Source: Hydractinia symbiolongicarpus (taxonomy: Eukaryota > Cnidaria > Hydrozoa > Anthoathecata > Hydractiniidae). From it: a stretch of DNA of 64,000 nucleotides. This document shows, one piece after another, positions 13,101-27,127 of the stretch. Numbering within the stretch: the stretch's first letter is position 1; each line of letters opens with the position of its first letter. The notes under the pieces are model-generated. The model saw nothing but the letters and a program-made list of their open reading frames with translations, made no database searches and was not told the DNA's origin. The position numbers and the translations under genes are program-made. The stretch is from NCBI RefSeq assembly GCF_029227915.1, contig NC_079888.1, positions 7,185,001-7,249,000 on the forward strand, read 5' to 3'.

Positions 13101-13556
13101 CAAAAGAGGAAGGTTTTTTTAGGTAAAAAGCTACCCTATAATAAATAAAGAACTGAAATTATGACAATAATTTTTGTCAACATATTTCAAAAATGTTATT
13201 TAACTACATGCTGATCACAAATTTTTAAAAATACATTATTGTAACTTTAAAGTGATGTTTTTGATCCTACATAAACCCCCGTTTTAAATATGCTACTTCG
13301 CGGAGCAGTCAACCCAGTTTGTATGTAAACAAACAGTTGTAGCGACAGAAGTCAAATTTGATCCATGCTCAAATTAACGTTAGAAAGAAAATTAAGACGG
13401 ATTTGAAGAAGTTAAACTTAACTCCTGTTAAAAAAGTAAAAAGTGAATATTTAATATATAACTCGCGGTAAAGTAATTACGCAAAACTACATAAATTTAT
13501 TTACACAAAGCCTGTGGGACAAGGTCAAAGGTAAGTTTATAGTCGAGAGGATATAA
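10174..13556 (+). repeat. Macrosatellite unit 4 (type A, 9-bp deletion)
   Basis: 3383 bp. A 9-bp deletion just after the start (TTTATAACTTTTC instead of TTTATATGGTCCTAAACTTT) and a 1-bp deletion (AAACTTGCGAC) explain the short length; both are shared with unit 10. A markers: STSSG, VVEID, YQYACD, NAVKN, GFLQPM. GAGAGATAGAC near 12431 is also shared with unit 10. Confidence 0.95.
10566..12854 (+). pseudogene. DUF6729 / DDE-like transposase relic, unit 4
   Basis: Type A version with the 161-codon open core run at 11271-11756 that includes KIDSTKK and LLYTDRD. LTYQYACD has Gln instead of Lys. All the shared stops are present. Confidence 0.72.
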
Positions 13557-16500
13557 ATGAATTATTCGAAGCGTTTCTCAATTATTTATATGGTCCTAAA
13601 CTTTTCATTTCCGTCAATGTTGATTGGTGATGTTGTTAAAGTAATTAAGACAATGAAAAAAATTTCAGTGCTTTCCACTGCCACAAGCAATGTTATACTC
13701 ATTGAAAAACTTCGCGACAAATACGGGATTGTGATAAAGAAACTGATTAAGAAAATATCTCAACTATACCAGAGGCGAGTACTGACTAGGCGTTGCTTCA
13801 AGTTTAAGGTCATCGTATAGAAGAAAAAATAAAATCAGTAGGTTCTTATTTAAAGAAAAGCAATCGTCTCCTACCTTCCAAAAAGTACCATTCGTGTGAG
13901 GTTATTTAATAGTCAACACCTGTTGGATAATACTGATATTACTTTGTTCAACATCAGCGAGACCACCCTTAGACTCTGGTTCAAAGACAAAATTCGAGGA
14001 GAAGGGATCGTAACATTGTAAAAGGAAAACCTGTTCCTAAAGCTGTGCACATTTTAGTTGAGACTCTGCCAGTTGTTCGTGACCGACCAAACTCAATGGA
14101 AGGTTTACAGAACCCTATTAAGTTTATGCAAATGGAAGAGACACGCCTGATCGATTTCAATAACTGTTGAAATTTTGGAACTATCCACCACCTGTAAAGG
14201 CATCATCAATTTCCAAGCCTGCGCGGAAAGTATATTTGAGGAGAATGGTTCTGTGGATGCCCCAGATGATTTAGAACTTAGATTTGTCCCAACTTTGGTA
14301 GAAGTGTACAAACCCGAGGTATACACCGAAAAATGCACCTGGTTTTGGATTTAAAAGATTTCTACTATTTTGCATCAGAATATTTCAGTTATGCCGTAAA
14401 CGTTAAGCTTTCTGCTGTACTTACATACAAATATGCATGTGACACTGCTATCATTTCTTTGAGATCCAGAACTCTTGGAAACAGTAGCAACGCCGTGAAC
14501 AACACTCTGCTTGAAATGCATAGTGAATACTGGGTCAAAGTAATCTGGACTATCTCAGAGATTGTCAAACGCATAAGGCAGTATTGGCCATGCTAAATGC
14601 AAAACCATGCGTATATACTAAAGCTGGTGCATTTCGGCTCTTACCTAATTCTTAAAGGTTTTTTTGGCTGCATTTGCAAGAGATGTGTGGTCCAGATTAA
14701 ACATATGCAAGGCGTCGGTTACCAGTGTATTTGGAGATGTAATAAAAATCGATTCTACCAAAAAAATAATTTCAACAATTACAGGAGGTGCAAAAAAAGT
14801 CTGCAACTTGGGTGAGAAATGTTGATAATGAGTATGGTGCTATCTTGCAAAGCATTGTAACATCATCAGAGTCAAATGGGTCTTTGCAACCTATGGCAGA
14901 TGGCCTGTTGTCACGGTACAAAAAAACAGATGTTCCAACACCTATCCTTTTGTATACCGACAGAGATTATTGTAGTCTTAGTGGACCATCAAGGTTTCAG
15001 AGGTTGTTTCCATTCTTGGGACAGTTTGGAAGTTCGCTTGGATATTTGACACTTTATGAGAGGCATTGTGGTTGGCTGTACTTCCGGTCCCTTTGTCACC
15101 GCTTTCGGCGTGTATTTTTGAATGGGAAGAAGGTGATTACAAAAAGATAGTTGCTGCTAAGAAGGAAGAGCTTCAGATGAAAGGACAGTCGGTACCCTCG
15201 TTAAAAACAGTTACCAATGCAATAGCAAAAGATGCATTGGCCAGACATTGCATGAGATACGCGAGAGGTGCTTCAGTGGCCATAAAAAATAATTAAACAC
15301 TTTATCTTACATATACTGGGTGTACTGACACTTAAGGTGTGCCATTGCTAAGGGAGAACATGGCAGAAATAAATAATGAGCAAAAGAAGCATAATGTTTG
15401 CATCCAAGACCCAGACATGCCATTATATACTCAGGTGAAAATGGTCAAAAAAGGAGCTTCGTTTTTGCCATTGCACGGCTGTGCCAGAGAAAACATTTCA
15501 TTAGAAACTTTTCACTGCCACCTGTTAAAGTTCATTCCAGGATCTTCTGGCAATGCAGTAAATTTTCAAGCGTATTCAATGGATGGATTGGTCAGACGGA
15601 ACACCCTGAGGAAATACCAGGCAGAAGGTGCAGTGATTACGTTCCTTTGATGTTAATCTCGTTGTGAAATTTAACAAAATGCATTTGGATGTACGTAAAA
15701 AAACGTTTAACAACAAACCTGTTTCAAATAACGCAAGGAATGAAGTCAATGGTATGGAACATCTTTTTCGAAAAATTGACATAAGCTTTGTTAAGCTTAC
15801 GTGGACAGTACCATCTAAAACGGGTGAGAGTTAGACGATGAGAGCATAGAGGTTAATATCGACATCGATACTTCTGCTTTCAACCATTCAGTAAAGGACG
15901 TGGCTGATGAAGATGATGATGGGGCAGAAGAGATCGATGACACCACTAAAGAAATTCCAATTGGAATCATCTTGATACGTTGGCACAAGCTCTTTTAGCA
16001 TCACATGCTTTTAGTAGTTCGGATGAAGATGCAGAAAAACACCAGTTTCTTCAATCAATTGGACGAATATGACAAAAAACCACTAACATTTACAACAGTT
16101 TACCCAAAACCAGTTAAAGGACGCTTCTGCACAGGGAAAAAGGAAGGTTTTACTGGTTTGGTACAAATAATGAGATCGTTTTTGCCTGGTGTATCCCCTG
16201 ATCTTTTCCTATCAAAAGTAGGGTGGTTGATAGTCAGGAAGAACTAGTCAGCTAAAATGACGAGTCTACGGAACTTTAGTGGGCAAAAAAATGTTTTCAT
16301 ATAACGCTTTCATAATATTTGTAGAATGGATTTACCTTGGGCCGCTTCCTTTTACTACTTAATCTAGTTGTATTTATCAAACATATTGGGGGAAGTCAGA
16401 GATTTTACAACATCAAAGTTAACCATCCTATCTTTTACACCTTTATGAACAAAGTTTGATTCGCTAGCATAAGACAAGTGTTCGAAGTCATTGCAAAAGA

Positions 16501-16949
16501 GGAAGGTTTTTTTAGGTAAAAAGCTACCCTATAATAAATAAAGAACTGAAATTATGACAATAATTTTTGTCAACATATTTCAAAAATGTTATTTAACTAC
16601 ATGCTGATCACAAATTTTTAAAAATACATTATTGTAACTTTAAAGTGATGTTTTTGATCCTACATAAACCCCCGTTTTAAATATGCTACTTCGCGGAGCA
16701 GTCAACCCAGTTTGTATGTAAACAAACAGTTGTAGCGACAGAAGTCAAATTTGATCCATGCTCAAATTAACGTTAGAAAGAAAATTAAGACGGATTTGAA
16801 GAAGTTAAACTTAACTCCTGTTAAAAAAGTAAAAAGTGAATATTTAATATATAACTCGCGGTAAAGTAATTACGCAAAACTACATAAATTTATTTACACA
16901 AAGCCTGTGGGACAAGGTCAAAGGTAAGTTTATAGTCGAGAGGATATAA
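13557..16949 (+). repeat. Macrosatellite unit 5 (type B)
   Basis: 3393 bp. Type B, with the full CAACACCTGTTGG. Private ATGAATTATTCG at the start (Asn3 to Tyr in the leader). Partner of unit 11. Confidence 0.95.
13959..16247 (+). pseudogene. DUF6729 / DDE-like transposase relic, unit 5
   Basis: Type B version, same lesions as unit 2. Core runs at 14788-15150, 15066-15296 and 15339-15650. Confidence 0.72.
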
Positions 16950-19900
16950 ATGAATAATTCGAAGCGTTTCTCAATTATTTATATGGTCCTAAACTTTTCA
17001 TTTCCGTCAATGTTGATTGGTGATGTTGTTAAAGTAATTAAGACAATGAAAAAAATTTCAGTGCTTTCCACTGCCACAAGCAATGTTATACTCATTGAAA
17101 AACTTCGCGACAAATACGGGATTGTGATAAAGAAACTGATTAAGAAAATATCTCAACTATACCAGAGACGAGTACTGACTAGGCGTTGCTTCAAGTTTAA
17201 GGTCATCGTATAGAAGAAAAAATAAAATCAGTAGGTTCTTATTTAAAGAAAAGCAATCGTCTCCTACCTTCCAAAAAGTACCATTCGTGTGAGGTTATTT
17301 AATAGTCAACACCTGTTGGATAATACTGATATTACTTTGTTCAACATCAGCGAGACCACCCTTAGACTCTGGTTCAAAGACAAAATTCGAGGAGAAGGGA
17401 TCGTAACATTGTAAAAGGAAAACCTGTTCTTAAAGCTGTGCACATTTTAGTTGACACTCTGCCAGTTGTTCGTGACCGACCAAACTCAATGGAAGGTTTA
17501 CAGAACCCTTTTAAGTTTATGCAAATGGAAGAGACACGCCTGATCGATTTCAATAACTGTTGAAATTTTGGAACTATCCACCACCTGTAAAGGCATCATC
17601 AATTTCCAAGCCTGCGCGGAAAGTATATTTGAGGAGAATGGTTCTGTGGATGCCCCAGATGATTTAGAACTTAGATTTGTCCCAACTTTGGTAGAAGTGT
17701 ACAATCCCGAGGTATACACCAAAAAATGCACCTGGTTTTGGATTTAAAAGATTTCTACTATTTTGCATCAGAATATTTCAGTTATGCCGTAAACGTTAAG
17801 CTTTCTGCTGTACTTACATACAAATATGCATGTGACACTGCTATCATTTCTTTGAGATCCAGAACTCTTGGAAACAGTAGCAACGCCGTGAACAACACTC
17901 TGCTTGAAATGCATAGTGAATACTAGGTGAAAGTAATCTGGACTATCTCAGAGATTGTCAAACGCATAAGGCAGTATTGGCCATGCTAAATGCAAAACCA
18001 TGCGTATATACTAAAGCTGATGAATTTCGGGTCTTACCTAATTCTTAAAGGTTTTTTTGGCTGCATTTGCAAGAGATGTGTGGTCCAGATTAAACATATG
18101 CAAGGCGTCGGTTACCAGTGTATTTGGAGATGTAATAAAAATCGATTCTACCAAAAAAATAATTTCAACAATTACAGGAGATGCAAAAAAAGTCTGCAAC
18201 TTGGGTGAGAAATGTTGATAATGAGTATGGTGATATCTTGCAAAGCATTGTAACATCATCAGAGTCAAATGGGTCTTTGCAACCTATGGCAGATGGCCTG
18301 TTGTCACGGTACAAAAAAACAGATGTTCCAACACCTATCCTTTTGTATACCGACAGAGATTATTGTAGTCTTAGTGGACCATCAAGGTTTCAGAGGTTGT
18401 TTCCATTCTTGGGACAGTTTGGAAGTTCGCTTGGATATTTGACACTTTATGAGAGGCATTGTGGTTGGCTGTACTTCCGGTCCCTTTGTCACCGCTTTCG
18501 GCGTGTATTTTTGAATGGGAAGAAGGTGATTACAAAAAGATAGTTGCTGCTAAGAAGGAAGAGCTTCAGATGAAAGGACAGTCGGTACCCTCGTTAAAAA
18601 CAGTTACCAATGCAATAGCAAAAGATGCATTGGCCAGACATTGCATGAGATACGCGAGAGGTGCTTCAGTGGCCATAAAAAATAATTAAACACTTTATCT
18701 TACATATACTGGGTGTACTGACACTTAAGGTGTGCCATTGCTAAGGGAGAACATGGCAGAAATAAATAATGAGCAAAAGAAGCATATTGTTTGCATCCAA
18801 GACCCAGACATGCCATTATATACACAGGTGAAAATGGTCAAAAAAGGAGCTTCGTTTTTGCCATTGCACGGCTGTGCCAGAGAAAACATTTTATTAGAAA
18901 CTTTTCACTGCCACCTGTTAAAGTTCATTCCAGGATCTTCTGGCAATGCAGTAAATTTTCAAGCGTATTCAATGGATGGATTGGTCAGACGGAACACCCT
19001 GAGGAAATACCAGGCAGAAGGTGCAGTGATTACGTTCCTTTGATGTTAATCTCGTTGTGAAATTTAACAAAATGCATTTGGATGTACGTAAAAAAACGTT
19101 TAACAACAAACCTGTTCCAAAAAAAGCAAGGAATGAAGTCCATGGTATGGAACATCTTTTTCGAAAAATTGACATAAGCTTTGTTAAGCTTACGTGGACA
19201 GTACCATCTAAAACGGGTGAGAGTTAGACGATGAGAGCATAGAGGTTAATGTCGACATCGATACTTCTGCTTTCAACCATTCAGTAAAGGACGTGGCTGA
19301 TGAAGATGATGATGGGGCAGAAGAGATCGATGACACCACTAAAGAAATTCCAATTGGAATCATGTTGATACGTTGGCACAAGCTCTTTTAGCATCACATG
19401 CTTTTAGTAGTTCGGATGAAGATGCAGAAAAACACCAGTTTCTTCAATCAATTGGACGAATATGACAAAAAACCACTAACATTTACAACAGTTTACCCAA
19501 AACCAGTTAAAGGACGCTTCTGCACAGGGAAAAAGGAAGGTTTTACTGGTTTGGTACAAATAATGAGATCGTTTTTGCCTGGTGTATCCCCTGATCTTTT
19601 CCTATCAAAAGTAGGGTGGTTGATAGTCAGGAAGAACTAGTCAGCTAAAATGACGAGTCTACGGAACTTTAGTGGGCAAAAAAATGTTTTCATATAACGC
19701 TTTCATAATATTTGTAGAATGGATTTACCTTGGGCCGCTTCCTTTTACTACTTAATCTAGTTGTATTTATCAAACATATTGGGGGAAGTCAGAGATTTTA
19801 CAACATCAAAGTTAACCATCCTATCTTTTACACCTTTATGAACAAAGTTTGATTCGCTAGCATAAGACAAGTATTCGAAGTCATTGCAAAAGAGGAAGGT

Positions 19901-20342
19901 TTTTTTAGGTAAAAAGCTACCCTATAATAAATAAAGAACTGAAATTATGACAATAATTTTTGTCAACATATTTCAAAAATGTTATTTAACTACATGCTGA
20001 TCACAAATTTTTAAAAATACATTATTGTAACTTTAAAGTGATGTTTTTGATCCTACATAAACCCCCATTTTAAATATGCTACTTCGCGGAGCAGTCAACC
20101 CAGTTTGTATGTAAACAAACAGTTGTAGCGACAGAAGTCAAATTTGATCCATGCTCAAATTAACGTTAGAAAGAAAATTAAGACGGATTTGAAGAAGTTA
20201 AACTTAACTCCTGTTAAAAAAGTAAAAAGTGAATATTTAATATATAACTCGCGGTAAAGTAATTACGCAAAACTACATAAATTTATTTACACAAAGCCTG
20301 TGGGACAAGGTCAAAGGTAAGTTTATAGTCGAGAGGATATAA
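16950..20342 (+). repeat. Macrosatellite unit 6 (type C)
   Basis: 3393 bp. Type C, premature TAG at 17924-17926, VGYQ as in unit 12. Shares CTGTTCTTAAAG and GAACCCTTTT with unit 1, unlike its partner unit 12. Private ACCCCCATTTT near 20061. Confidence 0.95.
17352..19640 (+). pseudogene. DUF6729 / DDE-like transposase relic, unit 6
   Basis: Type C version with the extra TAG at 17924-17926. SLETFH-containing run at 18732-19043. Confidence 0.72.
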
Positions 20343-23300
20343 ATGAATAATTCGAAGCGTTTCTCAATTATTTATATGGTCCTAAACTTTTCATTTCCGT
20401 CAATGTTGATTGGTGATGTTGTTAAAGTAATTAAGACAATGAAAAAAATTTCAGTGCTTTCCACTGCCACAAGCAATGTTATACTCATTGAAAAACTTCG
20501 CGACAAATACGGGATTGTGATAAAGAAACTGATTAAGAAAATATCTCAACTATACCAGAGACGAGTACTGACTAGGCGTTGCTTCAAGTTTAAGGTCATC
20601 GTATAGAAGAAAAAATAAAATCAGTAGGTTCTTATTTAAAGAAAAGCAATCGTCTCCTACCTTCCAAAAAGTACCATTCGTGTGAGGTTATTTAATAGTC
20701 AACACCTGTTGGATAATACTGATATTACTTTGTTCAACATCAGCGAGACCACCCTTAGACTCTGGTTCAAAGACAAAATTCGAGGAGAAGGGATCGTAAC
20801 ATTGTAAAAGGAAAACCTGTTCCTAAAGCTGTGCACATTTTAGTTGACACTCTGCCAGTTGTTTGTGACCGACCAAACTCAATGGAAGGTTTACAGAACC
20901 CTATTAAGTTTATGCAAATGGAAGAGACACGCCTGATCGATTTCAACAACTGTTGAAATTTTGGAACTATCCACCACCTGTAAAGGCATCATCAATTTCC
21001 AAGCCTGCGCGGAAAGTATATTTGAGGAGAATGGTTCTGTGGATGCCCCAGATGATGTAGAACTTAGATTTGTCCCAACTTTGGTAGAAGTGTACAATCC
21101 CGAGGTATACACCGAAAAATGCACCTGGTTTTGGATTTAAAAGATTTCTACTATTTTGCATCAGAATATTTCAGTTATGCCGTAAACGTTAAGCTTTCTG
21201 CTGTACTTACATACCAATATGCATGTGACACTGCTATCATTTCTTTGAGATCCAGAACTCTTGGAAACAGTAGCAACGCCGTGAAGAACACTCTGCTTGA
21301 AATGCATAGTGAATACTGGGTCAAAGTAATCTGGACTATCTCAGAGATTGTCAAACGCATAAGGCAGTATTGGCCATGCTAAATGCAAAACCATGCGTAT
21401 ATACTAAAGCTGGTGCATTTCGGGTCTTACCTAATTCTTAAAGGTTTTTTTGGCTGCATTTGCAAGAGATGTGTGGTCCAGATTAAACATATGCAAGGCG
21501 TCGGTTACCAGTGTATTTGGAGATGTAATAAAAATCGATTCTACCAAAAAAATAATTTCAACAATTACAGGAGATGCAAAAAAGTCTGCAAATTGGGTGA
21601 GAAATGTTGATAATGAGTATGGTGCTATCTTGCAAAGCATTGTAACATCATCAGAGTCAAATGGGTTTTTGCAACCTATGGCAGATGGCCTGTTGTCACG
21701 GTACAAAAAAACAGATGTTCCAACACCTATCCTTTTGTATACCGACAGAGATTATTGTAGTCTTAGTGGAACATCAAGGTTTCAGAGGTTGTTTCCATTC
21801 TTGGGACAGTTTGGAAGTTCGCTTGGATCTTTGACACTTTATGAGAGGCATTGTGGTTGGCTGTACTTCCGGTCCCTTTGTCACCGCTTTCGGCGTGTAT
21901 TTTTGAATGGGAAGAAGGTGATTACAAAAATATAGTTGCTGCTAAGAAGGAAGAGCTTCAGATGAAAGGACAGTCGGTACCCTCGTTAAAAACAGTTACC
22001 AATGCAATAGCAAAAAATGCATTGGCCAGACATTGCATGAGATACGCGAGAGGTGCTTCAGTGGCCATAAAAAATAATTAAACACTTTATCCTTACATAT
22101 ACTGGGTGTACTGACACTTTAGGTGTGCCATTGCTAAGGGAGAACATGGCAGAAATAAATAATGAGCAAAAGAAGCATATTGTTTGCATCCAAGACCCAG
22201 ACATGCCATTATATACTCAGGTGAAAATGGTCAAAAAAGGAGCTTCGTTCTTGCCATTGCACGGCTGTGCCAGAGAAAACATTTCATTAGAAACTTTTCA
22301 CTGCCACCTGTTAAAGTTCATTCCAGGATCTTCTGGCAATGCAGTAAATTTTCAAGCGTATTCAATGGATGGATTGGTCAGACGGAACACCCTGAGGAAA
22401 TACCAGGCAGAAGGTGCAGTGATTACGTTCCTTTGATGTTAATCTCGTTGTGAAATTTAACAAAATGCATTTGAATGTACGTAAAAAAACGTTTAACAAC
22501 AAACCTGTTCCAAATAAAGCAAGAAATGAAGTCATTGGTATGGAACATCTTTTTCGAAAAATTGACATAAGCTTTGTTAAGCTTACGTGGACAGTACCAT
22601 CTAAAACGGGTGAGAGTTAGACGATGAGAGCATAGAGGTTAATGTCGACATCGATACTTCTGCTTTCAACCATTCAGTAAAGGACGTGGCTGATGAAGAT
22701 GATGATGGGGCAGAAGAAATCGATGACACCACTAAAGAAATTCCAATTGGAATCATGTTGATACGTTGGCACAAGCTCTTTTAGCATCACATGCTTTTAG
22801 TAGTTCGGATGAAGATGCAGAAAAACACCAGTTTCTTCAATCAATTGGACGAATATGACAAAAAACCACTAACATTTACAACAGTTTACCCAAAACCAGT
22901 TAAAGGACGCTTCTGCACAGGGAAAAAGAAAGGTTTTACTGGTTTGGTACAAATAATGAGATCGTTTTTGCCAGGTGCATCCCTTGATCTTTTCCTATCA
23001 AAAGTAGGGTGGTTGATAGTCAGGAAGAACTAGTCAGCTAAAATGACGAGTCTACGGAACTTTAGTGGGCAAAAAAATGTTTTCATATAACGCTTTCATA
23101 ATATTTGTAGAATGGATTTACCTTGGGCCGCTTCCTTTTACTACTTAATCTAGTTGTATTTATCAAACATATTGGGGGAAGTCAGAGATTTTACAACATC
23201 AAAGTTAACCATCCTATCTTTTACACCTTTATGAACAAAGTTTGATTCGCTAGCATAAGACAAGTATTCGAAGTCATTGCAAAAGAGGAAGGTTTTTTTA

Positions 23301-23735
23301 GGTAAAAAGCTACCCTATAATAAATAAAGAACTGAAATTATGACAATAATTTTTGTCAACATATTTCAAAAATGTTATTTAACTACATGCTGATCACAAA
23401 TTTTTAAAAATACATTATTGTAACTTTAAAGTGATGTTTTTGATCCTACATAAACCCCCGTTTTAAATATGCTACTTCGCGGAGCAGTCAACCCAGTTTG
23501 TATGTAAACAAACAGTTGTAGCGACAGAAGTCAAATTTGATCCATGCTCAAATTAACGTTAGAAAGAAAATTAAGACGGATTTGAAGAAGTTAAACTTAA
23601 CTCCTGTTAAAAAAGTAAAAAGTGAATATTTAATATATAACTCGCGGTAAAGTAATTACGCAAAACTACATAAATTTATTTACACAAAGCCTGTGGGACA
23701 AGGTCAAAGGTAAGTTTATAGTCGAGAGGATATAA
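20343..23735 (+). repeat. Macrosatellite unit 7 (type A)
   Basis: 3393 bp. Full type A set (STSSG, VVEID, YQYACD, NAVKN, GFLQPM, KKKGFTG). It has neither the 9-bp nor the 1-bp deletion, so among complete A units it is closest to an undeleted form. Private GAAGAAATCGATG near 22711. Confidence 0.95.
20745..23033 (+). pseudogene. DUF6729 / DDE-like transposase relic, unit 7
   Basis: Type A version. Open core run at 21450-21935, SLETFH run at 22125-22436. Same shared stops. Confidence 0.72.
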
Positions 23736-26700
23736 ATGAATAATTCGAAGCGTTTCTCAATTATTTATATGGTCCTAAACTTTTCATTTCCGTCAATGTT
23801 GATTGGTGATGTTGTTAAAGTAATTAAGACAATGAAAAAAATTTCAGTGCTTTCCACTGCCACAAGCAATGTTATACTCATTGAAAAACTTCGCGACAAA
23901 TACGGGATTGTGATAAAGAAACTGATTAAGAAAATATCTCAACTATACCAGAGGCGAGTACTGACTAGGCGTTGCTTCAAGTTTAAGGTCATCGTATAGA
24001 AGAAAAAATAAAATCAGTAGGTTCTTATTTAAAGAAAAGCAATCGTCTCCTACCTTCCAAAAAGTACCATTCGTGTGAGGTTATTTAATAGTCAACACCG
24101 TTGGATAATACTGATATTACTTTGTTCAACATCAGCGAGACCACCCTTAGACTCTGGTTCAAAGACAAAATTCGAGGAGAAGGGATCGTAACATTGTAAA
24201 AGGAAAACCTGTTCCTAAAGCTGTGCACATTTTAGTTGACACTCTGCCAGTTGTTCGTGACCGACCAAACTCAATGGAAGGTTTACAGAACCCTATTAAG
24301 TTTATGCAAATGGAAGAGACACGCCTGATCGATTTCAATAACTGTTGAAATTTTGGAACTATCCACCACCTGTAAAGGCATCATCAATTTCCAAGCCTGC
24401 GCGGAAAGTATATTTGAGGAGAATGGTTCTGTGGATGCCCCAGATGATTTAGAACTTAGATTTGTCCCAACTTTGGTAGAAGTGTACAAACCCGAGGTAT
24501 ACACCGAAAAATGCACCTGGTTTTGGATTTAAAAGATTTCTACTATTTTGCATCAGAATATTTCAGTTATGCCGTAAACGTTAAGCTTTCTGCTGTACTT
24601 ACATACAAATATGCATGTGACACTGCTATCATTTCTTTGAGATCCAGAACTCTTGGAAACAGTAGCAACGCCGTGAACAACACTCTGCTTGAAATGCATA
24701 GTGAATACTGGGTCAAAGTAATCTGGACTATCTCAGAGATTGTCAAACGCATAAGGCAGTATTGGCCATGCTAAATGCAAAACCATGCGTATATACTAAA
24801 GCTGGTGCATTTCGGGTCTTACCTAATTCTTAAAGGTTTTTTTGGCTGCATTTGCAAGAGATGTGTGGTCCAGATTAAACATATGCAAGGCGTCGGTTAC
24901 CAGTGTATTTGGAGATGTAATAAAAATCGATTCTACCAAAAAAATAATTTCAACAATTACAGGAGGTGCAAAAAAAGTCTGCAACTTGGGTGAGAAATGT
25001 TGATAATGAGTATGGTGCTATCTTGCAAAGCATTGTAACATCATCAGAGTCAAATGGGTCTTTGCAACCTATGGCAGATGGCCTGTTGTCACGGTACAAA
25101 AAAACAGATGTTCCAACACCTATCCTTTTGTATACCGACAGAGATTATTGTAGTCTTAGTGGACCATCAAGGTTTCAGAGGTTGTTTCCATTCTTGGGAC
25201 AGTTTGGAAGTTCGCTTGGATATTTGACACTTTATGAGAGGCATTGTGGTTGGCTGTACTTCCGGTCCCTTTGTCACCGCTTTCGGCGTGTATTTTTGAA
25301 TGGGAAGAAGGTGATTACAAAAAGATAGTTGCTGCTAAGAAGGAAGAGCTTCAGATGAAAGGACAGTCGGTACCCTCGTTAAAAACAGTTACCAATGCAA
25401 TAGCAAAAGATGCATTGGCCAGACATTGCATGAGATACGCGAGAGGTGCTTCAGTGGCCATAAAAAATAATTAAACACTTTATCTTACATATACTGGGTG
25501 TACTGACACTTAAGGTGTGCCATTGCTAAGGGAGAACATGGCAGAAATAAATAATGAGCAAAAGAAGCATAATGTTTGCATCCAAGACCCAGACATGCCA
25601 TTATATACTCAGGTGAAAATGGTCAAAAAAGGAGCTTCGTTTTTGCCATTGCACGGCTGTGCCAGAGAAAACATTTCATTAGAAACTTTTCACTGCCACC
25701 TGTTAAAGTTCATTCCAGGATCTTCTGGCAATGCAGTAAATTTTCAAGCGTATTCAATGGATGGATTGGTCAGACGGAACACCCTGAGGAAATACCAGGC
25801 AGAAGGTGCAGTGATTACGTTCCTTTGATGTTAATCTCGTTGTGAAATTTAACAAAATGCATTTGGATGTACGTAAAAAAACGTTTAACAACAAACCTGT
25901 TTCAAATAACGCAAGGAATGAAGTCAATGGTATGGAACATCTTTTTCGAAAAATTGACATAAGCTTTGTTAAGCTTACGTGGACAGTACCATCTAAAACG
26001 GGTGAGAGTTAGACGATGAGAGCAATGAGGTTAATATCGACATCGATACTTCTGCTTTCAACCATTCAGTAAAGGACGTGGCTGATGAAGATGATGATGG
26101 GGCAGAAGAGATCGATGACACCACTAAAGAAATTCCAATTGGAATCATCTTGATACGTTGGCACAAGCTCTTTTAGCATCACATGCTTTTAGTAGTTCGG
26201 ATGAAGATGCAGAAAAACACCAGTTTCTTCAATCAATTGGACGAATATGACAAAAAACCACTAACATTTACAACAGTTTACCCAAAACCAGTTAAAGGAC
26301 GCTTCTGCACAGGGAAAAAGGAAGGTTTTACTGGTTTGGTACAAATAATGAGATCGTTTTTGCCTGGTGTATCCCCTGATCTTTTCCTATCAAAAGTAGG
26401 GTGGTTGATAGTCAGGAAGAACTAGTCAGCTAAAATGACGAGTCTACGGAACTTTAGTGGGCAAAAAAATGTTTTCATATAACGCTTTCATAATATTTGT
26501 AGAATGGATTTACCTTGGGCCGCTTCCTTTTACTACTTAATCTAGTTGTATTTATCAAACATATTGGGGGAAGTCAGAGATTTTACAACATCAAAGTTAA
26601 CCATCCTATCTTTTACACCTTTATGAACAAAGTTTGATTCGCTAGCATAAGACAAGTGTTCGAAGTCATTGCAAAAGAGGAAGGTTTTTTTAGGTAAAAA

Positions 26701-27127
26701 GCTACCCTATAATAAATAAAGAACTGAAATTATGACAATAATTTTTGTCAACATATTTCAAAAATGTTATTTAACTACATGCTGATCACAAATTTTTAAA
26801 AATACATTATTGTAACTTTAAAGTGATGTTTTTGATCCTACATAAACCCCCGTTTTAAATATGCTACTTCGCGGAGCAGTCAACCCAGTTTGTATGTAAA
26901 CAAACAGTTGTAGCGACAGAAGTCAAATTTGATCCATGCTCAAATTAACGTTAGAAAGAAAATTAAGACGGATTTGAAGAAGTTAAACTTAACTCCTGTT
27001 AAAAAAGTAAAAAGTGAATATTTAATATATAACTCGCGGTAAAGTAATTACGCAAAACTACATAAATTTATTTACACAAAGCCTGTGGGACAAGGTCAAA
27101 GGTAAGTTTATAGTCGAGAGGATATAA
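23736..27127 (+). repeat. Macrosatellite unit 8 (type B)
   Basis: 3392 bp. Type B; shares the CAACACCGTTGG 1-bp deletion and GAGAGCAATGAGG with unit 2. Confidence 0.95.
24137..26425 (+). pseudogene. DUF6729 / DDE-like transposase relic, unit 8
   Basis: Type B version, nearly the same as unit 2 at the 20,347-bp offset. Confidence 0.72.

Larger units (their letters stand above)
1..20347 (+). repeat. Higher-order repeat copy 1 (six units, A-B-C-A-B-C, 20,347 bp)
   Basis: Every unit landmark in units 1-6 recurs exactly 20,347 bp later in units 7-12 with no net indel. Paired private variants support this: K before GFTG in units 1 and 7; a 1-bp deletion (CAACACCGTTGG) and GAGAGCAATGAGG in units 2 and 8; VSYQ in units 3 and 9; the 9-bp deletion in units 4 and 10; VGYQ in units 6 and 12. 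Start and end are arbitrary within the array. The first kilobase of unit 1 and most of unit 4 do not match their partners, which fits later conversion. Confidence 0.9.
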